From positions 1 to 64,000 of the forward strand of contig NZ_JAPCID010000003.1 of the NCBI RefSeq assembly GCF_027587175.1: DNA of 64,000 nucleotides. The letters are read 5' to 3'. Below the pieces are notes generated by a model. That model was not told where the DNA came from. It was given only the letters and a program-made list of their open reading frames with translations, and ran no database searches. The translations under genes and the position numbers were made by a program. This document shows, piece by piece, positions 1-8,265 of the stretch (position 1 is the stretch's first letter; every line of letters begins with the position of its first letter). The DNA comes from Solirubrobacter deserti (GTDB lineage: Bacteria > Actinomycetota > Thermoleophilia > Solirubrobacterales > Solirubrobacteraceae).

Positions 1-359
1 CCCGCGCCGCCCGGCTCGCCGCGCTCGACCGCACCCGCTCCGGCCGCCGCCGGGCCGAGCGCGAGCTCTCGCGCCTGCTCGCCGCCCGCGCCCGCGCCGC
101 GCGGACCTCGTCCGGCCCCGGCGGACCGTGGGCCATCCCGTGGGCGATCGTCCAGTGCGAGTCCGGCGGCGAGAACCTCCCGCCCAACCACGCGGGCGCT
201 TCGGGCTACTACCAGTTCATGCCGGACACCTGGCGCGGCCTCGGCGGCTCGACCCCGCACGCCTACCAGGCGTCCAAGGCCGAGCAGGACCGGCTCGCGG
301 CACGGCTGTGGGCGGGCGGCGCGGGACGTCATAACTGGGTCTGCGCCGATCTCGTGTAG
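1..359 (+). CDS. Transglycosylase-like (RPF-like) protein, C-terminal part
   Basis: This is the 3' end of a gene that begins before the window; codons are read from base 3 and end at TAG 357-359. An Ala/Arg-rich helical stretch leads into a transglycosylase-like domain of about 75 residues with IVQCESGGENLPPN, a SGYYQFMPDTW segment and a final WxC near the C-terminus. The Glu in CESGG matches the catalytic Glu of resuscitation-promoting-factor/lysozyme-like domains, which cleave peptidoglycan outside the cell. The signal peptide, if any, lies upstream of the window. The stop overlaps the end of the convergent AbiEi-like gene by 31 bases. Family call is strong; a specific Rpf role is not shown. 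Confidence 0.85.
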   Translation, partial: RAARLAALDRTRSGRRRAERELSRLLAARARAARTSSGPGGPWAIPWAIVQCESGGENLPPNHAGASGYYQFMPDTWRGLGGSTPHAYQASKAEQDRLAARLWAGGAGRHNWVCADLV

Positions 360-1186
360 GGCGCGCCCGCCGCTCTCAGCCGCGCGAAGAAGTTGTGCGG
401 GTCCCGGCGCACCTGCGGCCGGGTGGTGCGCAGCACGCGCTCGCCCTTCGCTTCCAGCCACGCCTGGCGGTCCAGATCGTCGCGCTGCGCGAGCGGATCC
501 GAGTGCCACTCGCGGCTGTCGACCTCGACGATCAGGCGCTGCTCGGGCCACCACAGGTCGGGGACGTAGCTGGAGTTCGGGTACGGCGCGTTGACGAGCG
601 GCTCGGCGAACCCGGCGGCGACGACGAGGTCGAACACGAAGTCCTCGCTGCCGCTGGCGGTCGGCACCGCACGGAGCCCGGTGATGCGTGACGGCAGTTG
701 CGCGAGCTCGGCCTCCGAGAAGCGGGCGGTGCGCAGCGCGCGTTTGACCGTGCGCTCGTCTGCGGTGCGGGCGAGGTCGGTGATGGTGCGCAGGCGCGGC
801 GTGACCGGGATCTGGCGGACGATCTCGCGCTCCAGGTGCTCCGTCACGTGCGTCTTGATGCCCGGTCGCCGTCGCCGGCCGAGGCTCGTGACGTCGATCG
901 GTCGGCCGTCGTAGCGCAGCCACCCGTGGTGGCACGCGGCCGCGTAGTGGCTGAGCACGGATTGGTCGCCGCACGCCTTCACGGCCGCGAGGAAGCGGCC
1001 TTCCGTGGTGACGTTGCGATGGCCCACGGCGTAGACCCCCCGGTGAAGGGGGTGCAGGTGCCCCCGCGCCACCATGCGGTCGACCTGTCTGGCGCTCAAC
1101 CCGAGCGCCTCGAGTTCGCCGCGCGAGACGACGCCCCATTGTCCCGCGGCGAACTTCGCAAGCGCCTGAACGGGGTCATCGGTCAC
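329..1186 (-). CDS. AbiEi-like antitoxin-type regulator with DUF559 domain
   Basis: The 285-residue product begins with an AbiEi_4-like winged-helix region (VVSRGELEALGLSARQVDRM and LHRGVYAVGH, about residues 15-55) and ends with a DUF559/Vsr-like domain containing the EVDSREWHS segment (about residues 225-280). Proteins of this shape are common in actinobacteria and are usually annotated as type IV antitoxin AbiEi-domain proteins. No AbiEii nucleotidyltransferase lies next to it, so it is solitary. The GTG at 1184-1186 is chosen because conserved sequence starts just after it; an ATG at 1235-1237 would add 17 residues. A perfect inverted repeat covers this start and could be an autoregulatory operator. 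The DUF559 part has a nuclease-like fold in its family, but activity here is unknown. Confidence 0.75.
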   Translation of the reverse strand: MTDDPVQALAKFAAGQWGVVSRGELEALGLSARQVDRMVARGHLHPLHRGVYAVGHRNVTTEGRFLAAVKACGDQSVLSHYAAACHHGWLRYDGRPIDVTSLGRRRRPGIKTHVTEHLEREIVRQIPVTPRLRTITDLARTADERTVKRALRTARFSEAELAQLPSRITGLRAVPTASGSEDFVFDLVVAAGFAEPLVNAPYPNSSYVPDLWWPEQRLIVEVDSREWHSDPLAQRDDLDRQAWLEAKGERVLRTTRPQVRRDPHNFFARLRAAGAPYTRSAQTQL

Positions 1187-1218
1187 TTGACCACCTATGC
1201 GGTGGTCAAGTGACCGAT
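1178..1218. promoter_or_regulatory. Perfect 18-bp inverted repeat over the AbiEi-like start
   Basis: Arms 1178-1195 (ATCGGTCACTTGACCACC) and 1201-1218 are exact reverse complements around the 5-base loop TATGC. The left arm contains the GTG start of the AbiEi-like gene, and the whole element lies about 85 bases upstream of the rightward PPOX gene. AbiEi proteins are known to repress their own promoters by binding inverted repeats, so an operator is the natural reading. A transcript hairpin at the translation start is the alternative. There is no T-tract, so a terminator is unlikely. Confidence 0.7.
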
Positions 1219-1303
1219 CGGCGCGAGGCTTGTGCATGTCCGGGAGGGTCGCGCACCGAGCACGCGCGGAACAAGACGCGTCTGTGGCAACTTTGTGCCA
1301 ACG

Positions 1304-1726
1304 GTGCACCAACTCTCCGACCTGCCGGCGTGGGCGAGCGCGCTGCTCGACGAGCAGCCCGTCGCGCACCTGGGGCTGCTCGACGAGAGCGGGCATCCGC
1401 GCGTGCAGCCGATCACGTTCGCGCGGCTCGAGAACACGCTCGTCAGCGCCATCGACGACGCCAAGCCCAAACGCACCCGCGCGCCCGCGCGCCTCGCGCG
1501 CCTGCAACGCGACCCCCGCGCCACCCTCACCGTCGACCGCTACGACGACGACTGGACCCGCCTCGCCTGGGTCCAGATCCTCGCGACCGCGACGATCACG
1601 CCCGTCCGCGAGGCGGCACTGCACGCACTGCAAGACCGGTATCCCGTGTATCGCACCCAGCCGCCGCCCGGACCGCTGATCGTCTTCACACCAATCCGGA
1701 TCCTCGCGTGGCGCGCGAGCGGGTAA
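1304..1726 (+). CDS. PPOX-class F420-dependent oxidoreductase (TIGR03668-like)
   Basis: The 140-residue product has the split-barrel pyridoxamine-phosphate-oxidase fold signature: an N-terminal segment with PVAHLGLLDESGHPRVQPI, then DDAKPKRTRAPARLARLQRD and a VDRYDDDWTRLAWVQI strand. This pattern fits the actinobacterial TIGR03668 group, which is thought to bind F420 rather than FMN. The substrate is unknown. The GTG at 1304 is preferred because homology begins there; the frame is open further upstream, to 1232. It is followed after 9 bases by the RTX-type gene and may be co-transcribed with it. Confidence 0.75.
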   Translation: MHQLSDLPAWASALLDEQPVAHLGLLDESGHPRVQPITFARLENTLVSAIDDAKPKRTRAPARLARLQRDPRATLTVDRYDDDWTRLAWVQILATATITPVREAALHALQDRYPVYRTQPPPGPLIVFTPIRILAWRASG

Positions 1727-1735
1727 TGTCGTCCA

Positions 1736-2413
1736 ATGAGGCTCGTCACCGCCGTCGCCACCATCGCCCTCCTCCTCGCCGCCCCCGCCGCCGCGCTCGC
1801 GCAGGACGAGGAGGACCGCTGCGGCCCGCGCAAGCAGGGCGAGCAGTGCGGCGAGGGCAACGGGCGCCAGACGCCGGGCGGGCCGGGCACGGGCAACGTG
1901 TCCCACAAGGGCTGGCCGAAGATCACCGGCATCCTGTGGAAGGTGCTCGACAGCGGCGACCACCAGCGCCGCGGTACCGAGGACAACGACGAGCTGCTCG
2001 GCCACCACGGGGACGACACGCTCTGGGGCCTCGCCGGCCGCGACGTCCTGTGGGGCGACTGGGAGAAGGACAACCCGAGCAACCAGACCGACGTCATGCG
2101 CGGCGGGGACGACAACGACTTCATCTATCCCAGCCACGGCAAGAACAACATGTACGGCGGCGCCGGGAACGACCGGATCATCGCCTACTACGGCCACGGG
2201 CTGATCGACTGCGGGCCCGGCAACAAGGACTTCGCGCAGACCCGCTGGCAGAGCAAGGCCTACCGCGTGCGCAACTGCGAACGCGTCCGGCACTTCTGCG
2301 CGTTCGGCTCACACCCCAACGGCGACTGCAAGAAGCCGGGCGAGAACGCGTTCGCCAAGCTCGCCCGTCAGGACTCCCACACGGCCTTGTTGGCCTTCTT
2401 GGCCGCCTGGTAA
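1736..2413 (+). CDS. Secreted RTX/hemolysin-type calcium-binding repeat protein
   Basis: The 225-residue product starts with a clear signal peptide (MRLVTAVATIALLLAAPAAALAQ). It contains degenerate nonapeptide-like repeats in the middle (GTEDNDELLGHHGDDTLWG, MRGGDDNDFIYPSHGKN, YGGAGNDRIIAYYG) that match the GGxGxD calcium-binding beta-roll pattern. Four C-terminal cysteines (near residues 163, 182, 189 and 197) suggest disulfides. It probably folds outside the cell on calcium binding. No catalytic domain is visible, so a structural or adhesive role is only a guess. The 3' end overlaps the convergent HhH-GPD gene by 46 bases. Confidence 0.75.
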   Translation: MRLVTAVATIALLLAAPAAALAQDEEDRCGPRKQGEQCGEGNGRQTPGGPGTGNVSHKGWPKITGILWKVLDSGDHQRRGTEDNDELLGHHGDDTLWGLAGRDVLWGDWEKDNPSNQTDVMRGGDDNDFIYPSHGKNNMYGGAGNDRIIAYYGHGLIDCGPGNKDFAQTRWQSKAYRVRNCERVRHFCAFGSHPNGDCKKPGENAFAKLARQDSHTALLAFLAAW

Positions 2414-2907
2414 CCGGCCAGCGCCTCGGCCGAGTCCACGTCGCCCAACGTCGGGTGCCACGGCACCAGCGGCTCCGCCAGCGCGACCCCGAACCGCTTG
2501 AACAACACCGACCCCAACGCCTTGACCTTCATGGCACCGAACCCGGGCAGCCCGTCGATGTTCGCCCGCAGCTCATCCGACGTCGACGCCGTCGTCCACA
2601 CCCGCGCGGCGTCCCCCTCGTAGACCTCCACGACGTGCACGGCCAACGCGTGCACCTGCCGCGCCATCATCGCGGGGAAGCGATGGATCGCCGGCACCTG
2701 CCGGAACACCGGCTCCAGGTCGGCCGCCGCCACCACGGAAGGCTCCAGCGACCCGAGCCGCTCGCGCAGCACCCACGGCCCCATGAACGCCTTGGGCACC
2801 GGCACGCGCTGATCGAGCGCGAACCCCACGAGCAACGCGAACGGGTCCTCCACGAGGAACCGGTCGGCCTCCTCGACGCCCGTGAAGTGCAGCCGCTCGG
2901 CGATCAC
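2368..2907 (-). CDS. HhH-GPD family protein (TIGR03252-like)
   Basis: The 179-residue product has the layout of the uncharacterised actinobacterial HhH-GPD family TIGR03252: an N-terminal FLVEDPFALLVGFALDQ segment resembling the base-excision glycosylase core and a helix-hairpin-helix-like LPGFGAMKVKALGSVLFKRFG near residues 130-150. Members resemble DNA glycosylases but their substrates are not established. The GTG start at 2905-2907 overlaps the TGA of the cupin gene in a 4-base GTGA, so translation is probably coupled. It is the last gene of a four-gene leftward operon. Confidence 0.8.
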   Translation of the reverse strand: MIAERLHFTGVEEADRFLVEDPFALLVGFALDQRVPVPKAFMGPWVLRERLGSLEPSVVAAADLEPVFRQVPAIHRFPAMMARQVHALAVHVVEVYEGDAARVWTTASTSDELRANIDGLPGFGAMKVKALGSVLFKRFGVALAEPLVPWHPTLGDVDSAEALAGYQAAKKANKAVWES

Positions 2908-3329
2908 GAGCTCAGTTCCGGCGGCAGCGCCTTCGGCCCGTCCGGATACAGGAACGCGATCGTCTCCTCGTCCATCTCCAGCGTGTTCGCCGCCTCGTTC
3001 GGCGCCCCGAAGACCAGCCACAGCGCATCCTCCTCGCCGTCGTTGAAGATCTGGCGAACGCTATCGGGCGAGACGAACACGGCCGACAAGCGCGGCAGGA
3101 CGAGCGAGTCCTCGTCGATCCGCATGCGCCCCTCGCCCTCCAGCACCACGTAGAGCTCGGCCGTCAGCCGGTGCCGGTGCTTCGTGGACGCCTGCCCCGG
3201 CCGCAGCCGCCACAGCCGCGCGCCGAACTCCGACACCCCCAGCTGCTTGGCGAGGTCGGTGTTCAAGACCTTCATCTGATTCGACGGCCGCCAGAACGCC
3301 TCGCCCGCACCCAGCACGGAATAGCTCAC
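2904..3329 (-). CDS. Cupin-domain protein
   Basis: The 141-residue product has both cupin motifs: KHRHRLTAELYVVLEGEGRM (metal-binding His/Glu set) and a second half with VFVSPDSVRQIFND. The fold is a small beta-barrel often found in isomerases, dioxygenases or regulators; nothing identifies a substrate. The GTG start at 3327-3329 overlaps the stop of the upstream secreted-protein gene, and its own stop overlaps the HhH-GPD start, so it is embedded in a coupled operon. An open frame continues far upstream but lacks homology. Confidence 0.8.
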   Translation of the reverse strand: MSYSVLGAGEAFWRPSNQMKVLNTDLAKQLGVSEFGARLWRLRPGQASTKHRHRLTAELYVVLEGEGRMRIDEDSLVLPRLSAVFVSPDSVRQIFNDGEEDALWLVFGAPNEAANTLEMDEETIAFLYPDGPKALPPELSS

Positions 3330-4360
3330 TTGAGCGTCAGCCTCGCCTTCTCGTAGCCCTGCTTGGTCGCCGTCGGGCGCAGCTTGCGGTTCGAGACGCG
3401 CAGCGTCACGCGCCCGTTGCGGTCCGTCTTGCCGGACCGCCCGCCCACCTTCACCACCGCGCCGCGCACCGGGTCCCCGGCGTCGGTCACCGAGAAGGTG
3501 AAGATCTCGCGCCGGTGCCGCTCGTCCAACGTCAGTCCGGGCAGCGTGCGGCGCAGGTAGGAGACGCCGTTCGCGCCCGCGAGGACGTGCGCCGCGGTGT
3601 TCGTCGCATTCACGGCCAGCGAGGAGACCGGCAGCGCGCCCAGGGCCACCGGCGCGCCGAACTCCGACACCGCAGCGTTGGACCGCGCCGCCCACACGCG
3701 CGCGCCGTCGCTCCATGCCGCCCACACCCGCCCCCGCGCGTCCACGCCCAGCGTCGACACGGACGCGTCCGGCAGCTCCAGGGTCGACGGCGAACCCACG
3801 CGCCACACCACGTCCCCGGCCGCCACGATCGTCTCGCCTGCGCTCATGACCACGGAAGGGCGCCCGGACGCCTCCGGCACCGTCGCGGCCTCGCCCACCG
3901 GCGCGCCGTCCGGCGCGATCGCCTGCACACGCACGCCGCCCGTCACCGACCACGCCACCGCGCCCGGCGCCACCGCGGGCGTCGAGCCCGGCCCGAAGTC
4001 GTACGCGCCGACGCGCACACGCCCGTCCTGCTCCCACGCGAGCACCGCCCCGGCGGCGCTCACCTCACCCGTCGTCGGGTTTGACGCCAGCTGCCACGAC
4101 AAGCCGTCGACGGAGAACCCGCTCACCCCCGCGGCGAACACGCGCAGCCCGTCTGGCCCCGCCAGCAGCGCCGGCCGGACGTCGCCCGGCAGCGCCGCGA
4201 CGGGAACGGTCGCGTGCTCGGCCGGGTCGGTGTAGAAGAGCTGCCCGTTGTCGGCCCACGCGATGTGCACCCGCGTGTCCGGCGTGCGCGCCAGCGCCGC
4301 CTGCTCGCTCGGGGCGACCTGCGCCCAGGAGGCGAGAAGTGCGGCGGTCGCGAGGATCAC
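3326..4360 (-). CDS. Secreted beta-propeller-like hypothetical protein
   Basis: The 344-residue product begins with a short hydrophobic leader (residues 2-15) and consists mostly of repeated short strands with alternating Gly/Val/Ala and recurring VWAAWSDG/VWAARSN units, suggesting a beta-propeller. The last 70 residues (VTDAGDPVRGAVVKVGGRSG to the end) look like a carboxypeptidase-regulatory or Ig-like beta-sandwich with KTDRNGRVTLRV. No enzyme motif is seen. The GTG start overlaps the stop of the DsbA-like gene by four bases. Function is unknown; export is likely. Confidence 0.7.
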   Translation of the reverse strand: MILATAALLASWAQVAPSEQAALARTPDTRVHIAWADNGQLFYTDPAEHATVPVAALPGDVRPALLAGPDGLRVFAAGVSGFSVDGLSWQLASNPTTGEVSAAGAVLAWEQDGRVRVGAYDFGPGSTPAVAPGAVAWSVTGGVRVQAIAPDGAPVGEAATVPEASGRPSVVMSAGETIVAAGDVVWRVGSPSTLELPDASVSTLGVDARGRVWAAWSDGARVWAARSNAAVSEFGAPVALGALPVSSLAVNATNTAAHVLAGANGVSYLRRTLPGLTLDERHRREIFTFSVTDAGDPVRGAVVKVGGRSGKTDRNGRVTLRVSNRKLRPTATKQGYEKARLTLK

Positions 4361-5013
4361 GCTTGGAGGTTAACCGCCTCTTCCCACGCCCGTTCGAGCG
4401 CGGTCAGCATGGTTTCGACCGGCTGCGCGCCCGAGAGCCCGTAACGGCGCTCGAAGACGAAGAACGGCACGCCCTGGATGCCGAGCTGCTGCGCCAGCGC
4501 CTCGTCCTCGCGCACGTCCTCGGCGAAGCGGTCCAGCCGCAGTGCCTCGCGCGCCTCCTCGCCGTCCACGCCGATCTCCTGCATCAGGCGCACCAGCGTG
4601 TCCCACACGCCGAGCGACTCACCCTCGGTGAAGTACGCGCGGAAGAACCGCTCCTGGGCGTCCGTCTGGTGCCCGTAGGTCGCGGCCAGGTGGATCATCC
4701 GGTGGGCGTCGAACGAGTTGCCGCCCTTGGTCTGATCCATGTGGTACTCGAGGCCGTCCGCGGCGGCCCGTTCCTCCATCTCGTGGTGGAGCTGCTGCGC
4801 GCGCTCGAGGGTCATCGAGAACTTGCCGGCCAGCCGCTCGACGGCCGTGCCGGGAACGTCGCGCGCGGCCTCCGGGTCCAGCTCGAAGGAGCGCCACAGC
4901 ACCGTCACCTCGTCGCGGTGCTCGAAGCGCTCGAGGGCCGCCTCGAAGCGCCGCTTGCCGAGGTAGCACCACGGGCACACGACGTCGGACCAGATTTCCA
5001 CCGTAAGCGGCAT
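4357..5013 (-). CDS. DsbA-family oxidoreductase (FrnE-like)
   Basis: The 218-residue product opens with TVEIWSDVVCPWCYLGKRRFE, carrying the CPWC redox pair of the FrnE branch of DsbA-like thioredoxin-fold proteins. It continues with the alpha-helical insert and ends with the typical IQGVPFFVFERRYGLSGAQP cis-Pro segment. No signal peptide precedes the thioredoxin fold, so it is probably cytoplasmic, as FrnE proteins are. The ATG at 5011-5013 starts just before the fold; the frame is open for another 99 codons upstream but these are antisense to the ABC gene. It heads a four-gene coupled leftward operon. Confidence 0.88.
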   Translation of the reverse strand: MPLTVEIWSDVVCPWCYLGKRRFEAALERFEHRDEVTVLWRSFELDPEAARDVPGTAVERLAGKFSMTLERAQQLHHEMEERAAADGLEYHMDQTKGGNSFDAHRMIHLAATYGHQTDAQERFFRAYFTEGESLGVWDTLVRLMQEIGVDGEEAREALRLDRFAEDVREDEALAQQLGIQGVPFFVFERRYGLSGAQPVETMLTALERAWEEAVNLQA

Positions 5014-5110
5014 GGCCTCAGAATAGGGGTGATCCGATCGGAGTAGATGGGGCGCGCAAATGGACCGTGCGGTCGACGACACGCGCCCGCCGCCGACCGA
5101 AGATCGGGGC

Positions 5111-6037
5111 ATGACCTCGCTCGCCATCGAGACCCACGGCCTCGGCAAGCGCTTCGGCGCCCGGACCGCCCTGGAGTCGATCGACCTGGAGGTGCCGCGC
5201 GGGACCGCGTTCGGCTTCCTCGGTCGCAACGGCGCCGGCAAGACGACGCTCGTCCGGTTGCTGCTCGGGCTCGCGCAACCGACCTCGGGCACGATGCGCC
5301 TGCTCGGCACCGAGCCGCGCCTGGCGCTCGCCCGCGTCGGCGCGATCGTCGAGGAGCCGCGCTTTCACCCGCACCTGACCGGCCGGGAGAACCTGCTCGT
5401 GCACGCCGCCGCCCGCGACGCCCACGCCGCCGCCCGCATCCCCGCCGCGCTGGAACGCGTCGGACTCGCCGCCCGCGCCGACGACGCCGTCAAGGGCTAC
5501 TCCCTCGGCATGTGCCAGCGGCTGGGCATCGCCCGCTGCCTGCTGTGCGACCCCGAGCTGCTGATCCTCGACGAGCCCGTCAACGGCCTCGACCCCGCGG
5601 GCATCCTCGAGTTCCGCCGGCTCGTCCGCTCGCTGGTGGAGGAGGGCCGCACCGTGCTGCTGTCCTCGCACCTGCTCGACGAGGTCGAGAAGACGTGCGA
5701 CAGCGCCGCGATCGTCGACAACGGCCGCGTCGTCGCCCAGGGCACGATCGCGCAGCTCACCGAACGCGGCGACGAACGCACGATCGACATCGTCGCCGCC
5801 CCCGCCGTCAAGGCCGCGCACGTGCTCGCCGCCACGCCGCTGGTCCGGCGCGCCGTCGAGCACGACGGCGGCATCCGCGCCACGCTCGCGCCCGACGCGC
5901 CGCGCGACGCCGACATCGTCACCGCGCTGCTCACCCGCCTGCTCGCTGAGGGCATCGCGGTCGAGCGCGTGAACCCGGTCCGGCGCAGCCTCGAGGACCA
6001 GTTCCTGTCCATGACGACCCGGCTGGAGCACGCGTGA
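5111..6037 (+). CDS. ABC transporter ATP-binding protein
   Basis: The 308-residue product has Walker A GRNGAGKTT (near residue 42), Q-loop region VGAIVEEPRF, a signature written as YSLGMCQRLGIA rather than LSGGQ, Walker B LLILDEPVNGLDP and the H-loop SSHLLDE. This variant signature is usual for ABC-2 type drug or antibiotic exporters. The ATG at 5111 is placed just before the conserved TSLAIETHGLGKRFG; an in-frame ATG at 5060 is possible. Its stop overlaps the start of the permease gene, and a two-component system follows, so it probably acts in an envelope-stress exporter. Confidence 0.92.
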   Translation: MTSLAIETHGLGKRFGARTALESIDLEVPRGTAFGFLGRNGAGKTTLVRLLLGLAQPTSGTMRLLGTEPRLALARVGAIVEEPRFHPHLTGRENLLVHAAARDAHAAARIPAALERVGLAARADDAVKGYSLGMCQRLGIARCLLCDPELLILDEPVNGLDPAGILEFRRLVRSLVEEGRTVLLSSHLLDEVEKTCDSAAIVDNGRVVAQGTIAQLTERGDERTIDIVAAPAVKAAHVLAATPLVRRAVEHDGGIRATLAPDAPRDADIVTALLTRLLAEGIAVERVNPVRRSLEDQFLSMTTRLEHA

Positions 6038-6723
6038 TGCTGCGCCTGATCGAGGCCGACATCCTCAAGCTGCGCCGCCGCCGCGGCATGGTCGCCGTGA
6101 CCGCCGGCCTCGTGCTCGGCGCAGTCGCCGTGTATTACGCCGTCGGCGGCGAGGACGCGACGTTCGACAGCGCGGTCGGCATCCTCACGCTGCTCGCTGC
6201 CGTGGCGGGAGCGATCATCGGCGCGACCGCCGGCGGGGCCGACATCGAGTCCGGCGTCTTCCGCGACCTGGTCGCTACGGGCCGCAGCCGCGCCGCGCTG
6301 TTCTTCGCGCGCGTGCCCGCGGCGTGGGCGCTCACGCTCTCCATCCTCACGGTCGCGCTCGCCGCCGCCGCGGTCCTCTCCACCCCGCCGCTGGCCGACG
6401 TCCTGCGCGGCCTGGTCACCGTGCTCGTCAGCGGCGCCCTCACCGCCGCGGTCTGCGTCGGCCTCGCCGCGCTCACCGGCCGCTCGGGCCAGGTGATGGG
6501 CTTCGTGCTCGCGTTCCAGCTCGGCGTCGCGCCGCTGCTGGCGCAGCTCGACGTGCTCGGCGACGGCCGCTTCGCCATCCCCGCCGTGGCGATCTCCCGC
6601 CTCGACAACGCCGACGGCCTCGTCGCGACGTTGCCTCTCGCGGGCGCGATCGGGATCATCGTCGCCTGGGCCGCCGTCGCGCTCGGCGCCGGCCTGTGGA
6701 GGACACGGACGCAGGAGATCTGA
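6034..6723 (+). CDS. ABC-2 type transporter permease
   Basis: The 229-residue product has about six hydrophobic segments (for example VAVTAGLVLGAVAVYYAVGG, ILTLLAAVAGAIIGATAGGA, GFVLAFQLGVAPLLAQL) and the ESGVFRDLVATGRSR loop typical of ABC-2 permeases. It should form the membrane channel with the preceding ATPase. Either GTG 6034 or ATG 6037 can start it; both overlap the ATPase stop. Substrate is unknown. The histidine kinase gene starts 4 bases after its stop, so the four genes look like one operon. Confidence 0.88.
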   Translation: MMLRLIEADILKLRRRRGMVAVTAGLVLGAVAVYYAVGGEDATFDSAVGILTLLAAVAGAIIGATAGGADIESGVFRDLVATGRSRAALFFARVPAAWALTLSILTVALAAAAVLSTPPLADVLRGLVTVLVSGALTAAVCVGLAALTGRSGQVMGFVLAFQLGVAPLLAQLDVLGDGRFAIPAVAISRLDNADGLVATLPLAGAIGIIVAWAAVALGAGLWRTRTQEI

Positions 6724-6727
6724 CCTG

Positions 6728-7573
6728 ATGTGGCTCGTGCTGCGCTGGAAGGCCATCTGGCTGTTCGCCGCGATCGTCGCGGTGAGCCTGGCGCTGCCGT
6801 TCATCGCGCTGCTCGCGCTCGTTCCGCTGTACTGGATCGCGGCCGACAAGGGCCTCAAGCCGGCCACCGCGGCGGCCGCCGTGCTGGTCGCCGCCCGGTT
6901 CGCCGACTTCGACCACTGGGCCGAGCCGGCGTCGATCGCCGTGCTCGGCGCCGCCGTCATCGGTAGCGCGCGCTTCGTCACGGTGCGGCGGGAGCTGCTC
7001 ACGAAGAACGCCGCCGCCGAGGAGCGCCTGCGGATCGCGCGCGAGCTGCACGACGCCGTCGGCCACGACGTGACGCTGATGGTCGTGCAGGCGGAGGCGC
7101 TCGCCGCGGTGACCGGCGACGAGCGCGCGGACGCGATCGCCGCCCAGGGGCGCCGGACGATGGCCGAGCTCAGCCGGGTCCTCCGCAACGAGGACCCGGA
7201 GCGCAAGGGCCTTGCCCAGCTCGACGAGGTGATCGACGGCGCGCGCGCCGCGGGCGTGCCCATCACGCTGACCGTGGAGGGCGAGCCGAGGACGCTCCCG
7301 CAGGGTCTGGACGCGTCGGCCTACCGGATCGTGCAGGAGGCCGTGACGAACGTCATCCGCCACGCCCACGGCGCGCCCGCGACCGTGACCATCCGCTACG
7401 GGGCCGACCGGCTCCGGCTGACGATCGCCGACGAGGGCGGCCGGTCGCTCGGCATGAACAACGGCCACGGGCTGATCGGCATCAGCGAGCGGGTCAGCGC
7501 CTTCGGCGGGTCGATGATCGTCGACTCCGGCGGCGACGGCCACACGGTCCGGGCGGACATCCCCTACGCATGA
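6728..7573 (+). CDS. Sensor histidine kinase (HisKA_3 type)
   Basis: The 281-residue product has three to four N-terminal membrane helices with almost no extracellular loop, then the HisKA_3 dimerisation box ARELHDAVGHDV with phospho-acceptor His108, an N-box EAVTNVIRHAH and a compact ATPase domain ending near NNGHGLIGISERV. Short-sensor kinases of this kind often respond to envelope stress or to antibiotics through their partner ABC exporter. The stop overlaps the response-regulator start by four bases. The signal is not known. Confidence 0.9.
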   Translation: MWLVLRWKAIWLFAAIVAVSLALPFIALLALVPLYWIAADKGLKPATAAAAVLVAARFADFDHWAEPASIAVLGAAVIGSARFVTVRRELLTKNAAAEERLRIARELHDAVGHDVTLMVVQAEALAAVTGDERADAIAAQGRRTMAELSRVLRNEDPERKGLAQLDEVIDGARAAGVPITLTVEGEPRTLPQGLDASAYRIVQEAVTNVIRHAHGAPATVTIRYGADRLRLTIADEGGRSLGMNNGHGLIGISERVSAFGGSMIVDSGGDGHTVRADIPYA

Positions 7574-8214
7574 TCCGCGTCCTGATCGCCGACGACCAGC
7601 CGCTGATGCGCACCGGCTTCAAGACCGTGCTCGAGGCCACGGGCCAGATCGCGGTCGTGGCGGAGGCCGACGACGGCGCGCAGGCCGTCGAGCTTGCCAC
7701 CCGCCACGACCCCGACGTGATCCTGATGGACATCCGCATGCCGGCCCTGGACGGCATCGAGGCGACCCGTCGTCTGCGCCACAAGGTCCTCGTCCTCACC
7801 ACGTTCGGCCTCGACGAGTACATCGTCGAAGCGCTGCGGGCGGGCGCGTCCGGCTTCCTGACCAAGGACGTCCCGCGCCAGGAGCTGGTGGCGGCGGTGA
7901 AGGCGGTCGCGAACGGCGACGCCGTGCTCGGCCCCAAGGTCACGCGCCAGCTGCTCGACCGCGTCGCGCACCGGCTCCCCCAGACGACCCCGAGCACCGC
8001 GCTCGACGCCCTCACCGACCGCGAGCGCGAGGTGCTGCAGCTGATCGCCGGCGGGCTCTCCAACCAGGAGATCGCCGCCGCGTTGGTGGTGGCGGAGCCG
8101 ACGGCCAAGCGCCACGTCTCCAACCTGCTCGGCAAGCTCGGCCTGCGCGACCGCGTGCAGGCCGTCATCTACGCCTACGAGCACGGCGTGATCGAACGCG
8201 GTCGCGGCGGGTGA
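7570..8214 (+). CDS. NarL/LuxR-family response regulator
   Basis: The 214-residue product has a receiver domain (DD at 8-9, phospho-acceptor Asp54 in LMDIRMP, the FGLDEYIVEALRAGASGFLTKD segment) and a C-terminal LuxR helix-turn-helix (LTDREREVLQLIAGGLSNQEIA, near 150-200). The ATG overlaps the kinase stop (ATGA), so it is the cognate regulator. It probably controls the ABC genes of its own operon. No clear operator could be assigned upstream of the operon beyond the short palindrome TCCGATCGGA at 5033-5042. Confidence 0.92.
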   Translation: MIRVLIADDQPLMRTGFKTVLEATGQIAVVAEADDGAQAVELATRHDPDVILMDIRMPALDGIEATRRLRHKVLVLTTFGLDEYIVEALRAGASGFLTKDVPRQELVAAVKAVANGDAVLGPKVTRQLLDRVAHRLPQTTPSTALDALTDREREVLQLIAGGLSNQEIAAALVVAEPTAKRHVSNLLGKLGLRDRVQAVIYAYEHGVIERGRGG

Positions 8215-8265
8215 CGCCCCTCAACGTCACCCGCCAGCCGCCCTCTCACCCCCCTGCCAAACCCG

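Noticed and set aside
329-1186. Complete AbiE toxin-antitoxin system
   Set aside because: No AbiEii-type nucleotidyltransferase is present on either side.
329-2293. A 654-residue version of the AbiEi-like protein
   Set aside because: The extra N-terminal part is antisense to the PPOX and RTX genes and has no homology; the GTG at 1184-1186 explains the conserved part.
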